This document shows positions 8,177-15,450 of a DNA stretch of 51,412 nt, one piece after another. Every line of letters starts with the position of its first letter. Position 1 is the first letter of the stretch. Origin of the DNA: a virus. The stretch lies in IMG/VR virus record IMGVR_UViG_3300046522_000560, positions 1-51,412 of that record. The stretch is one strand, 5' to 3'. The position numbers and the translations under genes are program-made. The notes under the pieces are model-generated. The model made no database searches. It saw only the letters and a program-made list of their open reading frames with translations, and was not told the origin of the DNA.

Positions 8177-8845
8177 TTATACATCCCGATATAACCCAAC
8201 GACTTTTCCAACCAATTTACATCCTTCACGGAGAGGTATGATCTTTTCATGCCATTTAGGGTTTAAGGGTTCTAAATACATCCCATTGCTTTCTACAATC
8301 AATTTCTTGAAAGTTGCTTCTGTTTCGCCGTCACATGCAACGATAACCAAATCACCTGTTTTTAAATCATTAATTTGAAAGTCAGGATTTACATATATTT
8401 TGTCACTCGGTCTAAAGTCTGGAGCCATTGATTCTCCAACTACAATTAAACCGTAACCATTTTTGCCACATTTAGGGTTTGGTGGTAACCACTCCTTAAA
8501 TTGCGTATCGATTGGAACAGAATCTGCAGTAGTCCATGTTCCTGCTTGTACCCAAGAAATAACTGGTACTAAACGACCTGCTATTGGAAATGGAGCAGTT
8601 ATATTGTTATCTAAAGTTGATAGCTCTATATCTGCATGAACTTGGTCTAGCCAACCATGAGGTTTATTGAAAGCATCTTCAATTTCACGAGCTACTTTGT
8701 TTCCAATTCCTTTAATTGGATTGGTTCCAGCAAATTGACTTGTCTGTGACTGACCCTTATTAATCTTTTCAGCAAAATTAGATACTCCACCAATTTGATC
8801 TACTAAAAGGCGGGTGTTTTTATATCTTATCGTTTTGCTGTCCAT
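8177..8845 (-). CDS. LexA-like CI repressor with S24 autoprotease domain
   Basis: A 222-residue repressor. The N-terminal 65 residues form an HTH domain (LLVDQIGGVSNFAEKINKGQSQTSQ), the C-terminal part an S24 peptidase. The self-cleavage site is A101-G102 (VQAGTW), the catalytic serine S139 in GESMAPD and the lysine K180 in ATFKKL. RecA-stimulated cleavage would trigger induction, as in lambda-like phages. It faces the cro-like gene across about 155 bases holding two copies of the TTACC-A5-GGTAA operator type and a second palindrome. The defence cassette is immediately downstream. Confidence 0.93.
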   Translation of the reverse strand: MDSKTIRYKNTRLLVDQIGGVSNFAEKINKGQSQTSQFAGTNPIKGIGNKVAREIEDAFNKPHGWLDQVHADIELSTLDNNITAPFPIAGRLVPVISWVQAGTWTTADSVPIDTQFKEWLPPNPKCGKNGYGLIVVGESMAPDFRPSDKIYVNPDFQINDLKTGDLVIVACDGETEATFKKLIVESNGMYLEPLNPKWHEKIIPLREGCKLVGKVVGLYRDV

Positions 8846-8869
8846 AAAAAACTCAACTATTTATAAATG

Positions 8870-8890
8870 AAATCACTAATACAGTGATTT
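8870..8890. promoter_or_regulatory. Perfect palindrome upstream of the CI gene
   Basis: AAATCACT, five bases, AGTGATTT: a perfect 8+8 palindrome 25 bases before the CI start codon, in its leader or promoter. It differs from the TTACC/GGTAA operators nearby, so it is likely bound by another regulator (for example the Cro-like protein) or used for autoregulation. Confidence 0.55.
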
Positions 8891-8917
8891 TTTTCACTTT
8901 TATAAAGTTTACGATTA

Positions 8918-8974
8918 TCACCAAAAAGGTAAACAAGAAAAAAGGTTGTATTTGCATTACCAAAAAGGTAATAT
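8918..8974 (+). promoter_or_regulatory. Rightward early promoter and two repressor operators
   Basis: TTGTAT (8946-8951), 17 bases and TAATAT (8969-8974) form a sigma-70 promoter reading into the cro-like gene. TTACCAAAAAGGTAA at 8957-8971 lies in the spacer and overlaps the -10. A second copy with one change, TCACCAAAAAGGTAA, is at 8918-8932, 39 bases upstream. The first copy is identical to the operator in the leftward promoter at 4806-4820, so one repressor would control both. Confidence 0.78.
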
Positions 8975-9000
8975 CTGGATTGATTAATGAGGATCAATCT

Positions 9001-9255
9001 ATGAAGTTTCGTGATTTCATCCTGAATATGACTCCAGATGAACTAAATCAATATGCAAAAGCTGCTGGTACAACAACTGGTTATCTAAAGACACATCTTT
9101 TGTATGGCTATAAAGAACCACGTAGGAACTTACGTAAAGCTTTAGCTGAACATAGTGGTGGGAAAGTTTCGGAGCAAGAAGTATTACAACATTTCGGGTT
9201 GTATCCCACTTCAAATTTATTAAACCAAAATGGTAATGAAGTAGCTCGGACTTAA
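9001..9255 (+). CDS. Cro-like HTH regulator
   Basis: An 84-residue protein starting MKFRDFILNMTPDELNQYAKAAG, with GAGG ten bases before the ATG. A longer frame back to 8884 would run through the promoter and operators and is rejected. Residues about 10-60 form a helix-turn-helix (LNQYAKAAGTTTGYLKTHLLYG). As the first rightward gene opposite CI it occupies the cro position and probably competes with CI at the operators. A YdaS-type regulator is an alternative name for the same fold. Confidence 0.78.
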   Translation: MKFRDFILNMTPDELNQYAKAAGTTTGYLKTHLLYGYKEPRRNLRKALAEHSGGKVSEQEVLQHFGLYPTSNLLNQNGNEVART

Positions 9256-9284
9256 ATTTAATAGGCAAGGGAGCTGCTCTTTTC

Positions 9285-9569
9285 ATGAGAACCGATGAAA
9301 TGAATGAAGCAAGAGAGTTGGGCTTTTTAGGTGGAAAGCTCGATAACCCTGTAACGGTCAAATTTAACGACTTGACCGATGAATCCATCGAAGGCGTGGC
9401 AAATGCCAGCGACATGACGAAAGCAGACTGGATACGAGAAGCTTGCATAGAAAAACTCTTGGTGGAGAGACGCAAGTTCAATCGTATGCGAAAGGTATGG
9501 GGTCATCCTAAGGAAACAAGAGATGCCAGAGGATGCCATGAGAATACACAGTCAAATTTAGAGCATTAA
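9285..9569 (+). CDS. Ribbon-helix-helix family protein
   Basis: A 94-residue protein. Residues 22-60 read NPVTVKFNDLTDESIEGVAN..., then TKADWIREACIEKLL: a beta strand followed by two helices as in Arc/CopG DNA-binding proteins. The C-terminal 30 residues are basic. It follows the cro-like gene by 29 bases with GGGAG upstream and is probably an early regulator or an accessory DNA-binding protein. Confidence 0.65.
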   Translation: MRTDEMNEARELGFLGGKLDNPVTVKFNDLTDESIEGVANASDMTKADWIREACIEKLLVERRKFNRMRKVWGHPKETRDARGCHENTQSNLEH

Positions 9570-9596
9570 AAAAGCCTGATTTCGTGGATCAGGCTT
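9570..9596 (-). terminator. Hairpin with U tract on the minus strand
   Basis: AGCCTGAT pairs with ATCAGGCT (9573-9580, 9588-9595) around a 7-base loop. The run of six As at its left becomes a U tract in minus-strand RNA, so it looks like a terminator for leftward (antisense) transcription within the rightward early operon. Confidence 0.55.
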
Positions 9597-9622
9597 CTAG
9601 GCATTCAATTGAGGTGAATCAA

Positions 9623-9913
9623 ATGAACATAAATAATTTATCAGAACAACCAATCGAACTCAACTCACAAGAATTTGTAGTCGGTGACATGGTGGTTATT
9701 CAAAACCATATTATGGGGCAGCTTGGTAGCGATAGTATTTTCTGCATCATAGAAATAAAAAGTGACTTTCTTGGTGATCATGTCTCTATGACTGATACCG
9801 ATGGAAAGGTTTGGACATCAGGTGTGAAGTATATACGTCATGCTACTGTTGCAGAGAACCAATTAAAACGTCGATTAACTGCAGAAGAATTAGCACAGGC
9901 GGAGGTGTCATGA
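9623..9913 (+). CDS. Hypothetical early phage protein (96 aa)
   Basis: The start MNINNLSEQPIELNSQ is chosen because GAGGTG lies seven bases upstream; an earlier in-frame ATG would place the start inside the hairpin. The middle is beta-rich (FVVGDMVVIQNHIMG, SIFCIIEIKSDFLG), like small SH3-like folds, and the C-terminus helical. Family not recognised. Its TGA overlaps the next ATG (ATGA), so the two are translationally coupled. Confidence 0.65.
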   Translation: MNINNLSEQPIELNSQEFVVGDMVVIQNHIMGQLGSDSIFCIIEIKSDFLGDHVSMTDTDGKVWTSGVKYIRHATVAENQLKRRLTAEELAQAEVS

Positions 9914-10554
9914 AAAATAGATTTTACCTTGCATGTTTCCGCGACAACGTTGGTTCAAATGTTAGCTTCCAGCGTCATGAGTTTCGTGGCTACCACACTG
10001 ATATTGATCAAGCGCATGTTTGCACATTGGAAGAGGCCCAATACCATTTTGATCATGCCCGTGAATATGACTGTCCAATATCTGCAGACCATGTTGATGA
10101 GTTAGCTATATGGAAGGTTGACCATCAGTACATACCTAATCAAACACAGATCATAGATGGAACTATTGGATATGCAGTTTTTGTAAAAAAGCAATTCGAT
10201 GGTAATGATGTTTTCTGGCTGAATAAAAAATCATTTGAAACCTCTACTGATTTTGAAATGGCTTCTTATTTTTCTCTAGAAGAAATTAATGAGTTAGGCC
10301 AACGATATATTGCGATCCCTTACCATTTGGCTGACAAAGCCAAAAGAAGAACCTTTGATTTCAGCAAATATAACCCTCGCATAATGACACAGAGTGCAGG
10401 CCTAAAGATGCCTGAACATCTAAAGAAAGCAAAACGCAGAGTAAAAGAACCTAAATCGCGGTTTAACTGTCCAAGCTGCGGAAAAATAGTTTGGCAATAC
10501 AACCCATATGAATTTGATCATTGTGATCATTGCGGACAGGTGGGGGATTTATGA
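9910..10554 (+). CDS. Zinc-ribbon hypothetical phage protein
   Basis: A 214-residue protein starting MKNRFYLACFRDNVG, after GGAGG and overlapping the previous stop. The N-terminal two thirds is an unknown domain with many aromatic residues. The C-terminus carries paired cysteines CPSCG and CDHCG (about residues 188-210) that should bind one zinc ion. It overlaps the next gene in another ATGA junction. Probably an early nucleic-acid-binding protein; I cannot be more specific. Confidence 0.7.
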   Translation: MKNRFYLACFRDNVGSNVSFQRHEFRGYHTDIDQAHVCTLEEAQYHFDHAREYDCPISADHVDELAIWKVDHQYIPNQTQIIDGTIGYAVFVKKQFDGNDVFWLNKKSFETSTDFEMASYFSLEEINELGQRYIAIPYHLADKAKRRTFDFSKYNPRIMTQSAGLKMPEHLKKAKRRVKEPKSRFNCPSCGKIVWQYNPYEFDHCDHCGQVGDL

Positions 10555-11516
10555 GTCTAGATGCAACCAAATGGGCTTGGGAAGTCCAGTTCAGTGATCG
10601 TAAGGGCGGCAGCTTAAAGCCGCTTAAACGACTCGTCCTGTTATCACTAGCCGATCGAGCTGGTGAAGAACATACATGCTATCCAAGCGTTAAACGCCTA
10701 GAAGACGACACCAATCTTGACCGAAAAACGGTTATGAAGATTATTGCCGAACTAATTGAAGACGGTCTTATCGCTGATACGGGTGAACGCACGGGTAAAA
10801 CCAAACAAGTAAAAATCTATAAATTAATTGGCGTTTTAGGGCGTGAAAATAAAAGAGTCCCAACAACGGGATACTTACCGCAGGAAAGTATCGATTTAAA
10901 GGGTACCATTATTGGAACAGTACCAACAATGGAACAGTCCCATTGTTCCGAGGAAAGAGTACCAACAATCCCATTAAACAGTACCAACGTTGGGACACGG
11001 AATCTACCAAAGAATCTATCAGAAGAATCTATAAATAAAAAAACATGGTTGAGTTTGAAAAAACTTGGTGAAGAAATTCGTTTGGCAACTGATCAGGAAA
11101 CTTACGAGCAGATCAAAAATGCGTCTTGGTTCGATCGAGAGCTTCGAGCATTTGAACTCTACAACGCCGAGAAGAATCTATGTGATGAACTCATGCATTA
11201 CCACTTTGCAGATTGGTTAATCAACGCTTGTGGAAAGTACCAAGCACGTGAACAGGCAGGTTTCCGAAATTCAGGGATGCAGGTTCGAGTCCCGCAGGGG
11301 GAGTCAAATCAACTCAGCGACAAACAGGTTCACACCTTCGCTCAAAAACTCTCACAACATCCTGAGTTCGCAAGTCAATTTGCAGCCGCAGGGGAAAGCT
11401 ACGATCAACTCGCAGCACGTATCGCTGTAAAACTTAGTGATCCAGCTCAGGCCAAGCAATGGGAGTCGTATCTCAAGCAAGTCGGGTTTAAAGGCACATT
11501 GCAGGGGGCCGCATGA
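10551..11516 (+). CDS. Replication protein O-like, winged-helix N-terminus
   Basis: A 321-residue protein starting MSLDATKWAWEV after GGGGG, coupled to the upstream gene. Residues 1-95 form a winged helix (KRLVLLSLADRAGEEHTCYPSVKRLEDDTNLDRKTV, then IIAELIEDGLIADTG in pieces), as in phage replication initiators and helix-turn-helix domain proteins of this locus type. The middle is low complexity and the C-terminus helical. It sits between the early regulators and the Q-like gene, where lambda-like phages carry O/P. No DnaB-type helicase or loader gene follows. Within the gene, 11279-11295 looks like a tRNA T-arm (see findings). Confidence 0.7.
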   Translation: MSLDATKWAWEVQFSDRKGGSLKPLKRLVLLSLADRAGEEHTCYPSVKRLEDDTNLDRKTVMKIIAELIEDGLIADTGERTGKTKQVKIYKLIGVLGRENKRVPTTGYLPQESIDLKGTIIGTVPTMEQSHCSEERVPTIPLNSTNVGTRNLPKNLSEESINKKTWLSLKKLGEEIRLATDQETYEQIKNASWFDRELRAFELYNAEKNLCDELMHYHFADWLINACGKYQAREQAGFRNSGMQVRVPQGESNQLSDKQVHTFAQKLSQHPEFASQFAAAGESYDQLAARIAVKLSDPAQAKQWESYLKQVGFKGTLQGAA

Positions 11517-11590
11517 CAGACCTCTACGATGTCAACGTAGCGCTCTTGCATGATGAACTCTACGCTTTTGAAAGGGGTATGCATGTCTAG
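11513..11590 (+). CDS. Possible 25-aa coupled peptide
   Basis: MTDLYDVNVALLHDELYAFERGMHV starts on an ATGA overlap with the replication gene stop and ends inside the start of the next gene. It could be a true small peptide or only a re-initiation link that couples translation to the nuclease gene. Evidence is positional only. Confidence 0.3.
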   Translation: MTDLYDVNVALLHDELYAFERGMHV

Positions 11591-12005
11591 CATGAGTTTA
11601 GCCGAATACCGTGAATTATTTCCAGTGAAGACAAAGAAACGCCGTTCAGCAAAGCGAGGTACTAGACAGCCAAGCGAAGGCGAGACGGTACTGGCAACAC
11701 ACTTAAGAGCATGCAAGATCAGTTTTGAGCAGGAATATAAATTCCACCCGAAACGCAAATGGAGAGCAGATTTTCTGATTACGGGAACACTGATTTTAGT
11801 AGAGGTAGAAGGTGGGATCTGGATGGCAGGTGGTGGACGTCACACAAGGGGCAAAGGTTACATTGGTGATATGGAGAAATATAACTCGGCGGCAATGATG
11901 GGATTTACAGTTTTAAGGTTCAGTACAGAGCAAGTGAAGTCAGGTTTAGCAGTTCAGCAGATAGAGAAAATGATTGGGGGAATGAATGACACTAATGATC
12001 GATAA
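11583..12005 (+). CDS. PDDEXK/DUF559-like phage nuclease
   Basis: A 140-residue protein with start MSSMSLAEYRELFPV chosen for AAGGGG upstream. A basic N-terminus (KTKKRRSAKRGTRQPSEGE) leads to a small endonuclease fold: E near SEGETVLATHLR, D in KWRADFLI, and VEVEGG after it, the E...D...ExE-like spacing of restriction-endonuclease-fold enzymes related to DUF559. The C-terminal helix follows a strand GFTVLRFSTEQV. In this position phages often carry a junction resolvase or recombination nuclease; that role is inferred. Confidence 0.65.
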   Translation: MSSMSLAEYRELFPVKTKKRRSAKRGTRQPSEGETVLATHLRACKISFEQEYKFHPKRKWRADFLITGTLILVEVEGGIWMAGGGRHTRGKGYIGDMEKYNSAAMMGFTVLRFSTEQVKSGLAVQQIEKMIGGMNDTNDR

Positions 12006-12492
12006 GAAGCATGTAATGCACTCAGTGGACTGGTCTCGGTTCGATCTGGAAGGCTGGTTATATCAGTTTGGTGCATGGCTAGATCAAAAGAGTTTTACTG
12101 GTATTCCTTCAGGTGCTTACAGTAACCCGATTGCCTCAGCGATGGTACAAGTTGAAAAACAGCGCCGTTTAAAACGGTTAGGTAAGAAAAAACAACGAGA
12201 GATTATTGCCAATTATTTCGTGAGTGAATCAGATCCATTCCGTAAAACTAAATCTAAAACCCAATGCCAGATTGATGACAATGAAGCACGTGCAGTACAG
12301 CGTTTAATACTGGACTTAATGGGGCAGAGTGAAGTCATGGATGAGTGGATGGACGCAATTATTGACCGTTACTTCCGTGGGCAGTCATGGCCGGAGATGG
12401 TACGAGAAGATCGTTCGCAATCAGATGCACGTAGCGATGTAAAGTGTGGGTTGGCAGTGTTGCATTGTCGGTATGGGTTTATTGGGTATTAG
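11986..12492 (+). CDS. Q-like late antiterminator
   Basis: A 168-residue basic protein with C-terminal WMDAIIDRYFRGQSWPEMV...SDVKCGLAVLHCRYGFIGY, resembling the sigma-region-4-like end of Phage_antitermQ/RinA-type late regulators. It overlaps the nuclease gene by 20 bases and is the last gene of the rightward early operon. It should allow transcription through terminators ahead of the lysis and head genes. The last 54 bases of the gene are duplicated at 14755-14808. Confidence 0.65.
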   Translation: MTLMIDKKHVMHSVDWSRFDLEGWLYQFGAWLDQKSFTGIPSGAYSNPIASAMVQVEKQRRLKRLGKKKQREIIANYFVSESDPFRKTKSKTQCQIDDNEARAVQRLILDLMGQSEVMDEWMDAIIDRYFRGQSWPEMVREDRSQSDARSDVKCGLAVLHCRYGFIGY

Positions 12493-12505
12493 CTAAAACT
12501 AATAA

Positions 12506-12594
12506 AATATTTCTTAAAGGTTTTAGGGAAAATACTAAAACATTTAAGAAATATTAGTCTAAAACTTACTCTTAAAATACTTAAATGTTTTTAG
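12506..12594. repeat. Overlapping alternative hairpins with CTAAAAC motifs
   Basis: A 21-base arm (12506-12526) pairs with 12535-12555 at 20 of 21 positions around an 8-base loop. The second arm begins CTAAAACATTTAAG and can instead pair downstream with CTTAAATGTTTTTAG (12580-12594) with one bulge. CTAAAAC also occurs at 12493 and 12559. This lies just after the Q-like gene and upstream of the small HTH gene. It could be an attenuator or an operator array. Confidence 0.6.
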
Positions 12595-12680
12595 AATAAT
12601 ACGCAAAATATGGAATAATAGTTTTAAGTTTTATCAGTAAGTGCTGACTGATTTTTTAGTAAAAGGTTTTAATTTTTTAT

Positions 12681-12696
12681 AAGTAAGTACTTACTT
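12681..12696. promoter_or_regulatory. Palindrome upstream of the module A HTH gene
   Basis: AAGTAAGTACTTACTT is a perfect 16-base palindrome 21 bases before the start codon of the small HTH gene; a degenerate relative (CAGTAAGTGCTGACTG) lies about 45 bases upstream. It is suitably placed for autoregulation. Confidence 0.5.
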
Positions 12697-12716
12697 ACGT
12701 ACTTGAGTAAAGGTAT

Positions 12717-12971
12717 ATGTCTGAATCAAATGAAAGTCATCGCTTAACTCCTGCGCAACTTGAATTTATTGGCAAGTCCTTATATGGGACAAGTTTCAAA
12801 ATTCAACTTGCGGACTCTTTAGGCGTTGATAGAAGACGAATAAATCATTGGTTAGATGGAGATCGTCCAATACCTGTAGGTATTACTGTTGAGCTATTAG
12901 AAACTGCAAAGAGTCGAAAAATTGAGATCTCGGAAGCAGTTCTACAGTTAGAAAAAATTCTTGAAAGCTAA
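12717..12971 (+). CDS. Small HTH repressor, module A
   Basis: An 84-residue DNA-binding protein: LTPAQLEFIGKSLYGTSFKIQLADSLGVDRRRINHWLDGDRPIP covers the HTH. It is a clear paralogue of the 89-aa protein at 25142, sharing LTPxQL, LYGT, VDxRR, WLxGDRPIP. Both lie directly upstream of an antirepressor gene whose promoter contains a palindromic operator. The likely role is to repress that antirepressor, as Mnt and Arc do in the P22 immI region; this is an inference from context. AAAGG lies before the ATG. Confidence 0.72.
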   Translation: MSESNESHRLTPAQLEFIGKSLYGTSFKIQLADSLGVDRRRINHWLDGDRPIPVGITVELLETAKSRKIEISEAVLQLEKILES

Positions 12972-12974
12972 AAC

Positions 12975-13003
12975 TTGACTTGTGCCCAAATTGAGCACAA
13001 AAT
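12975..13003 (+). promoter_or_regulatory. Promoter with operator for antirepressor A
   Basis: TTGACT (12975-12980) is followed by the palindromic TGTGCCCAAATTGAGCACA (12981-12999) and a -10-like CAAAAT at 12998-13003. The operator fills the -35/-10 spacer. The equivalent promoter of module B (25424) has the same TTGACT followed by a different palindrome. Confidence 0.65.
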
Positions 13004-13055
13004 AATTTTAAGACAGAGCAGTAGGGCGCTGTCATGTACCACTAGGTGGCAAGTC

Positions 13056-13892
13056 ATGAATAATTTAATTTTTAACTTAATAGAATTTCATCCAGTACAA
13101 CAAAATGATGGCCAGATCTGGATCACATCATCTGAATTAGCACGTGCTTTAGGCTATGCACGCGAAGATTCAGTTTCACGTATCTATGACCGTAATTATG
13201 ATGAATTTACTAATCAAATGACCTTGACCGTCAATTTGACGGTCAAGGGTTTTGGTAATGGTAACTCGAAAAAAGAAACTCGTATTTTCTCGTTACGTGG
13301 ATGCCACTTGATAACTTTTTTTGCCCGCACTCCAGTGGCAAAAGATTTTCGCAAGTGGGTACTAGATATTTTAGACAAAGAAAGCCAGCCAGAACCTGTA
13401 ACGGATATTAGGGAACGCATTCCTTTAGCAGAAGCAGTAGGGGTATTAGTAAGCAAATCCAGCTTTAATACTGTTGAAGTTTACAAAATGCTTACTCAGC
13501 GTTTTTCGGTCAATAAGGTTGAGGAAATTCCATATGATGTTTTACCTTACACCGTGGAATATATTCATCATTTAACAGCTATAGCAGTGCGTAGTCATGA
13601 ATTACAACGTCAGGATCAGCATGCAGTGCAACAGCTTGTAGAAGCTGTAATTAAACAGAACTTTAAAATGATGAAAGTCTGGGATGCTCTTAGAATTTTA
13701 AACCCTACCGACTTTTTTAATTATTCAGGACTAGTTGTTAGATCTAACGAACTAGCAATGAAGCTAAGTAAGCGTTACAACATCCGTGGGTTAAATGGTG
13801 AGCCGTTGGTCAGCTCAAACTTCCGGTTAGTATCATTTTCAAATGGGGATACGCTGGAAACTAGTCCGAATTGGTTTAATGCACCAGCGTAA
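13056..13892 (+). CDS. Antirepressor, BRO-N plus P22AR-type C-terminus, module A
   Basis: A 278-residue protein starting MNNLIFNLIEFHPVQQNDGQ; a frame extended back to 12975 would begin on the promoter. Residues 1-105 form a BRO-N domain (WITSSELARALGYA, FSLRGCHLITFFARTPVAKDFRKWVLD). The rest resembles the P22 antirepressor C-terminal domain, with PLAEAVGVLVSK and EIPYDVLPYTVEYIHHL. It would bind and inactivate a phage repressor, probably CI or that of a superinfecting phage. Module B has the same C-terminal core behind an ORF6N N-terminus. Confidence 0.78.
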   Translation: MNNLIFNLIEFHPVQQNDGQIWITSSELARALGYAREDSVSRIYDRNYDEFTNQMTLTVNLTVKGFGNGNSKKETRIFSLRGCHLITFFARTPVAKDFRKWVLDILDKESQPEPVTDIRERIPLAEAVGVLVSKSSFNTVEVYKMLTQRFSVNKVEEIPYDVLPYTVEYIHHLTAIAVRSHELQRQDQHAVQQLVEAVIKQNFKMMKVWDALRILNPTDFFNYSGLVVRSNELAMKLSKRYNIRGLNGEPLVSSNFRLVSFSNGDTLETSPNWFNAPA

Positions 13893-13898
13893 AATTTA

Positions 13899-13916
13899 TG
13901 CCACCTTCGGGTGGCA
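13899..13916 (+). terminator. Hairpin after antirepressor A
   Basis: TGCCACC TTCG GGTGGCA: a strong UUCG-tetraloop hairpin just after the antirepressor gene. The T tract is poor, so termination may be partial. Confidence 0.55.
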
Positions 13917-14020
13917 GTTGATTTATGTAAATAAAAAACAAATTAATGTAAGTACTTTAAAAGTACGGACTGGCAGTATTGCAGTATAAATATATCTTGA
14001 TGTTTTAAGGAATAAACTAC

Positions 14021-14632
14021 ATGTCTATTTTTTCTGAAAGTAAAATCTTGATTGAGATCATTAAAATAATTGCACCTTTTTTTCTGAAAATCCGACAGGA
14101 TATAAATGTATATAAAGAGCTCCATAGCCTTGAAGAGGATCCGTTAAAAAAGAAGAAAATTGAAAACAAGACGAAAGACTTGATCGTACAGGAGGCAACA
14201 CGAGGTAATAAATTTGATTATGAATCAATTCTAAAGTTCAATGAGCAATACAAATCTGTAAAATTAGGTATGTATCATTATAGGTTTTTATCTAATCAGG
14301 ATAAAAAGAGTATCATTCTTACCTATAGCACGGACCATTGTGTAGATATGGTTTTAGGAAGAATAGCTCCAAGTGAAATTAAAAAAAATAAATATAAAAC
14401 CTCAGGTCTCTTGATAGTAGCCGGATTATTCTGGTTTTTCCCAGATTTTATAAGATTGAATTTTACTGAGGAAGCACTATCAAATATTAATATTTCATAT
14501 ATTTCTTTAAGTTTTTTCTGTTTTATTATTGGGAGTTTTTTTGCATATATATTTTTTATCAAAGCAAGAACTGTTATTAACTATGAATATTTATTATCAC
14601 AGGGGGTTATCAAAAGCTTACCATTTATATGA
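14021..14632 (+). CDS. Two-TM membrane protein, module A
   Basis: A 203-residue protein with a charged N-terminal cytoplasmic domain of about 125 residues and two hydrophobic segments (TSGLLIVAGLFWFFPDFI; ISYISLSFFCFIIGSFFAYIFFI) forming a hairpin near the C-terminus. The 198-aa protein at 26561 has the same layout, an N-terminal stretch around KIIA, and occupies the same place after an antirepressor gene. Family not recognised. A role in superinfection exclusion is a guess from membrane location and context. Confidence 0.65.
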   Translation: MSIFSESKILIEIIKIIAPFFLKIRQDINVYKELHSLEEDPLKKKKIENKTKDLIVQEATRGNKFDYESILKFNEQYKSVKLGMYHYRFLSNQDKKSIILTYSTDHCVDMVLGRIAPSEIKKNKYKTSGLLIVAGLFWFFPDFIRLNFTEEALSNINISYISLSFFCFIIGSFFAYIFFIKARTVINYEYLLSQGVIKSLPFI

Positions 14633-14972
14633 CGTTCTATGGATTAATTAATGGTTCTAATTTTTCTGAGTTTTAATGTTTTTCAAGTGCCTCAATTGGG
14701 TCAATGTAAATACATTTGCTAAGAGGGAAGACTTTTTCTAGTGATTCGCGTATTGATGTGAAGAGTAGGTTAGCAGTGTTGCATTGTCGGTATGGGTTTA
14801 TTGGGTATGAAAAAAGAAATTGAGATTAGGGGGGAGAATTATTTTAAAATATATTGATTTTCAATTAATTATAAGTCTATGATATATATTGTGAATTATA
14901 TAATTGCAGTACATGCTTTTTAATATTCTAAATAATATAATTTTGTCATTTACGATAGATTGGAAAAATTAA
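14633..14972. other. Intergenic region with Q-gene 3' remnant
   Basis: No gene. It contains the 54-base copy of the Q-gene end described separately, then an AT-rich stretch that may hold the promoter for the 14973 gene. Confidence 0.6.
14755..14808 (+). pseudogene. Duplicated 3' end of the Q-like gene
   Basis: Matches 12436-12489 with four differences in 54 bases and encodes DVKSRLAVLHCRYGFIGY, against DVKCGLAVLHCRYGFIGY in the intact gene. The frame extends a few more codons in both directions (SSDSRI before, EKRN and stop after), with weaker similarity. With the intact gene end it brackets antirepressor module A, so that module probably entered by recombination at the end of the Q gene. 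Confidence 0.8.
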
Positions 14973-15428
14973 ATGTTTAAAAATTGTGCGAAAGAATTAG
15001 CTCATCAAGTATTAAAATTAAGTGAAGATTTTACTAAATTATTTAATTTAGCTGAGAAAGATTATCCTAAACTACAATCAATTTCTTCAGATGCACAATC
15101 TAAGATTACTGAAATGTTTAAGCAGATTAGAACTGCTGAAGACCATGGAGAAGTTGAAAAAGGTTTAGGAAAGTCAGATCAGTTAGGTTATTTTTTTGAA
15201 AAGAAAATTAACGGTTTAAAAATCTGGCAAGACTTTATTGATAATAAAACCTTAGAAGACTATACACTTCCTACATTGCGTGATTGTGCTAACAGTAGTT
15301 TCCATGCGAAAGAAAAGGGCTTTAAAATTGATCAAAATATTCATTGGTTAATGTTTTATAGTGATCATGATAATTTAGTCATAATGGATATACAAAAAGT
15401 TTGCCGTAGTATAATTAGCAATTTTTAA
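14973..15428 (+). CDS. Hypothetical accessory protein (151 aa)
   Basis: A soluble, largely helical protein (ELAHQVLKLSEDFTKLFNLAEKDYPKLQ) with many charged residues and a cysteine/histidine cluster near DCANSSFHAK. No recognised family, signal peptide or membrane segment. It stands alone between the Q remnant and a terminator-bearing leader element, with AT-rich flanks, which suggests a moron-type insertion. Confidence 0.6.
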   Translation: MFKNCAKELAHQVLKLSEDFTKLFNLAEKDYPKLQSISSDAQSKITEMFKQIRTAEDHGEVEKGLGKSDQLGYFFEKKINGLKIWQDFIDNKTLEDYTLPTLRDCANSSFHAKEKGFKIDQNIHWLMFYSDHDNLVIMDIQKVCRSIISNF

Positions 15429-15450
15429 TAAAAGTTATATAGATATTTAT

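Noticed and set aside
8884-9000. N-terminal extension of the Cro-like protein
   Set aside because: It covers the early promoter and both operators; the ATG at 9001 has a ribosome binding site and begins the HTH domain.
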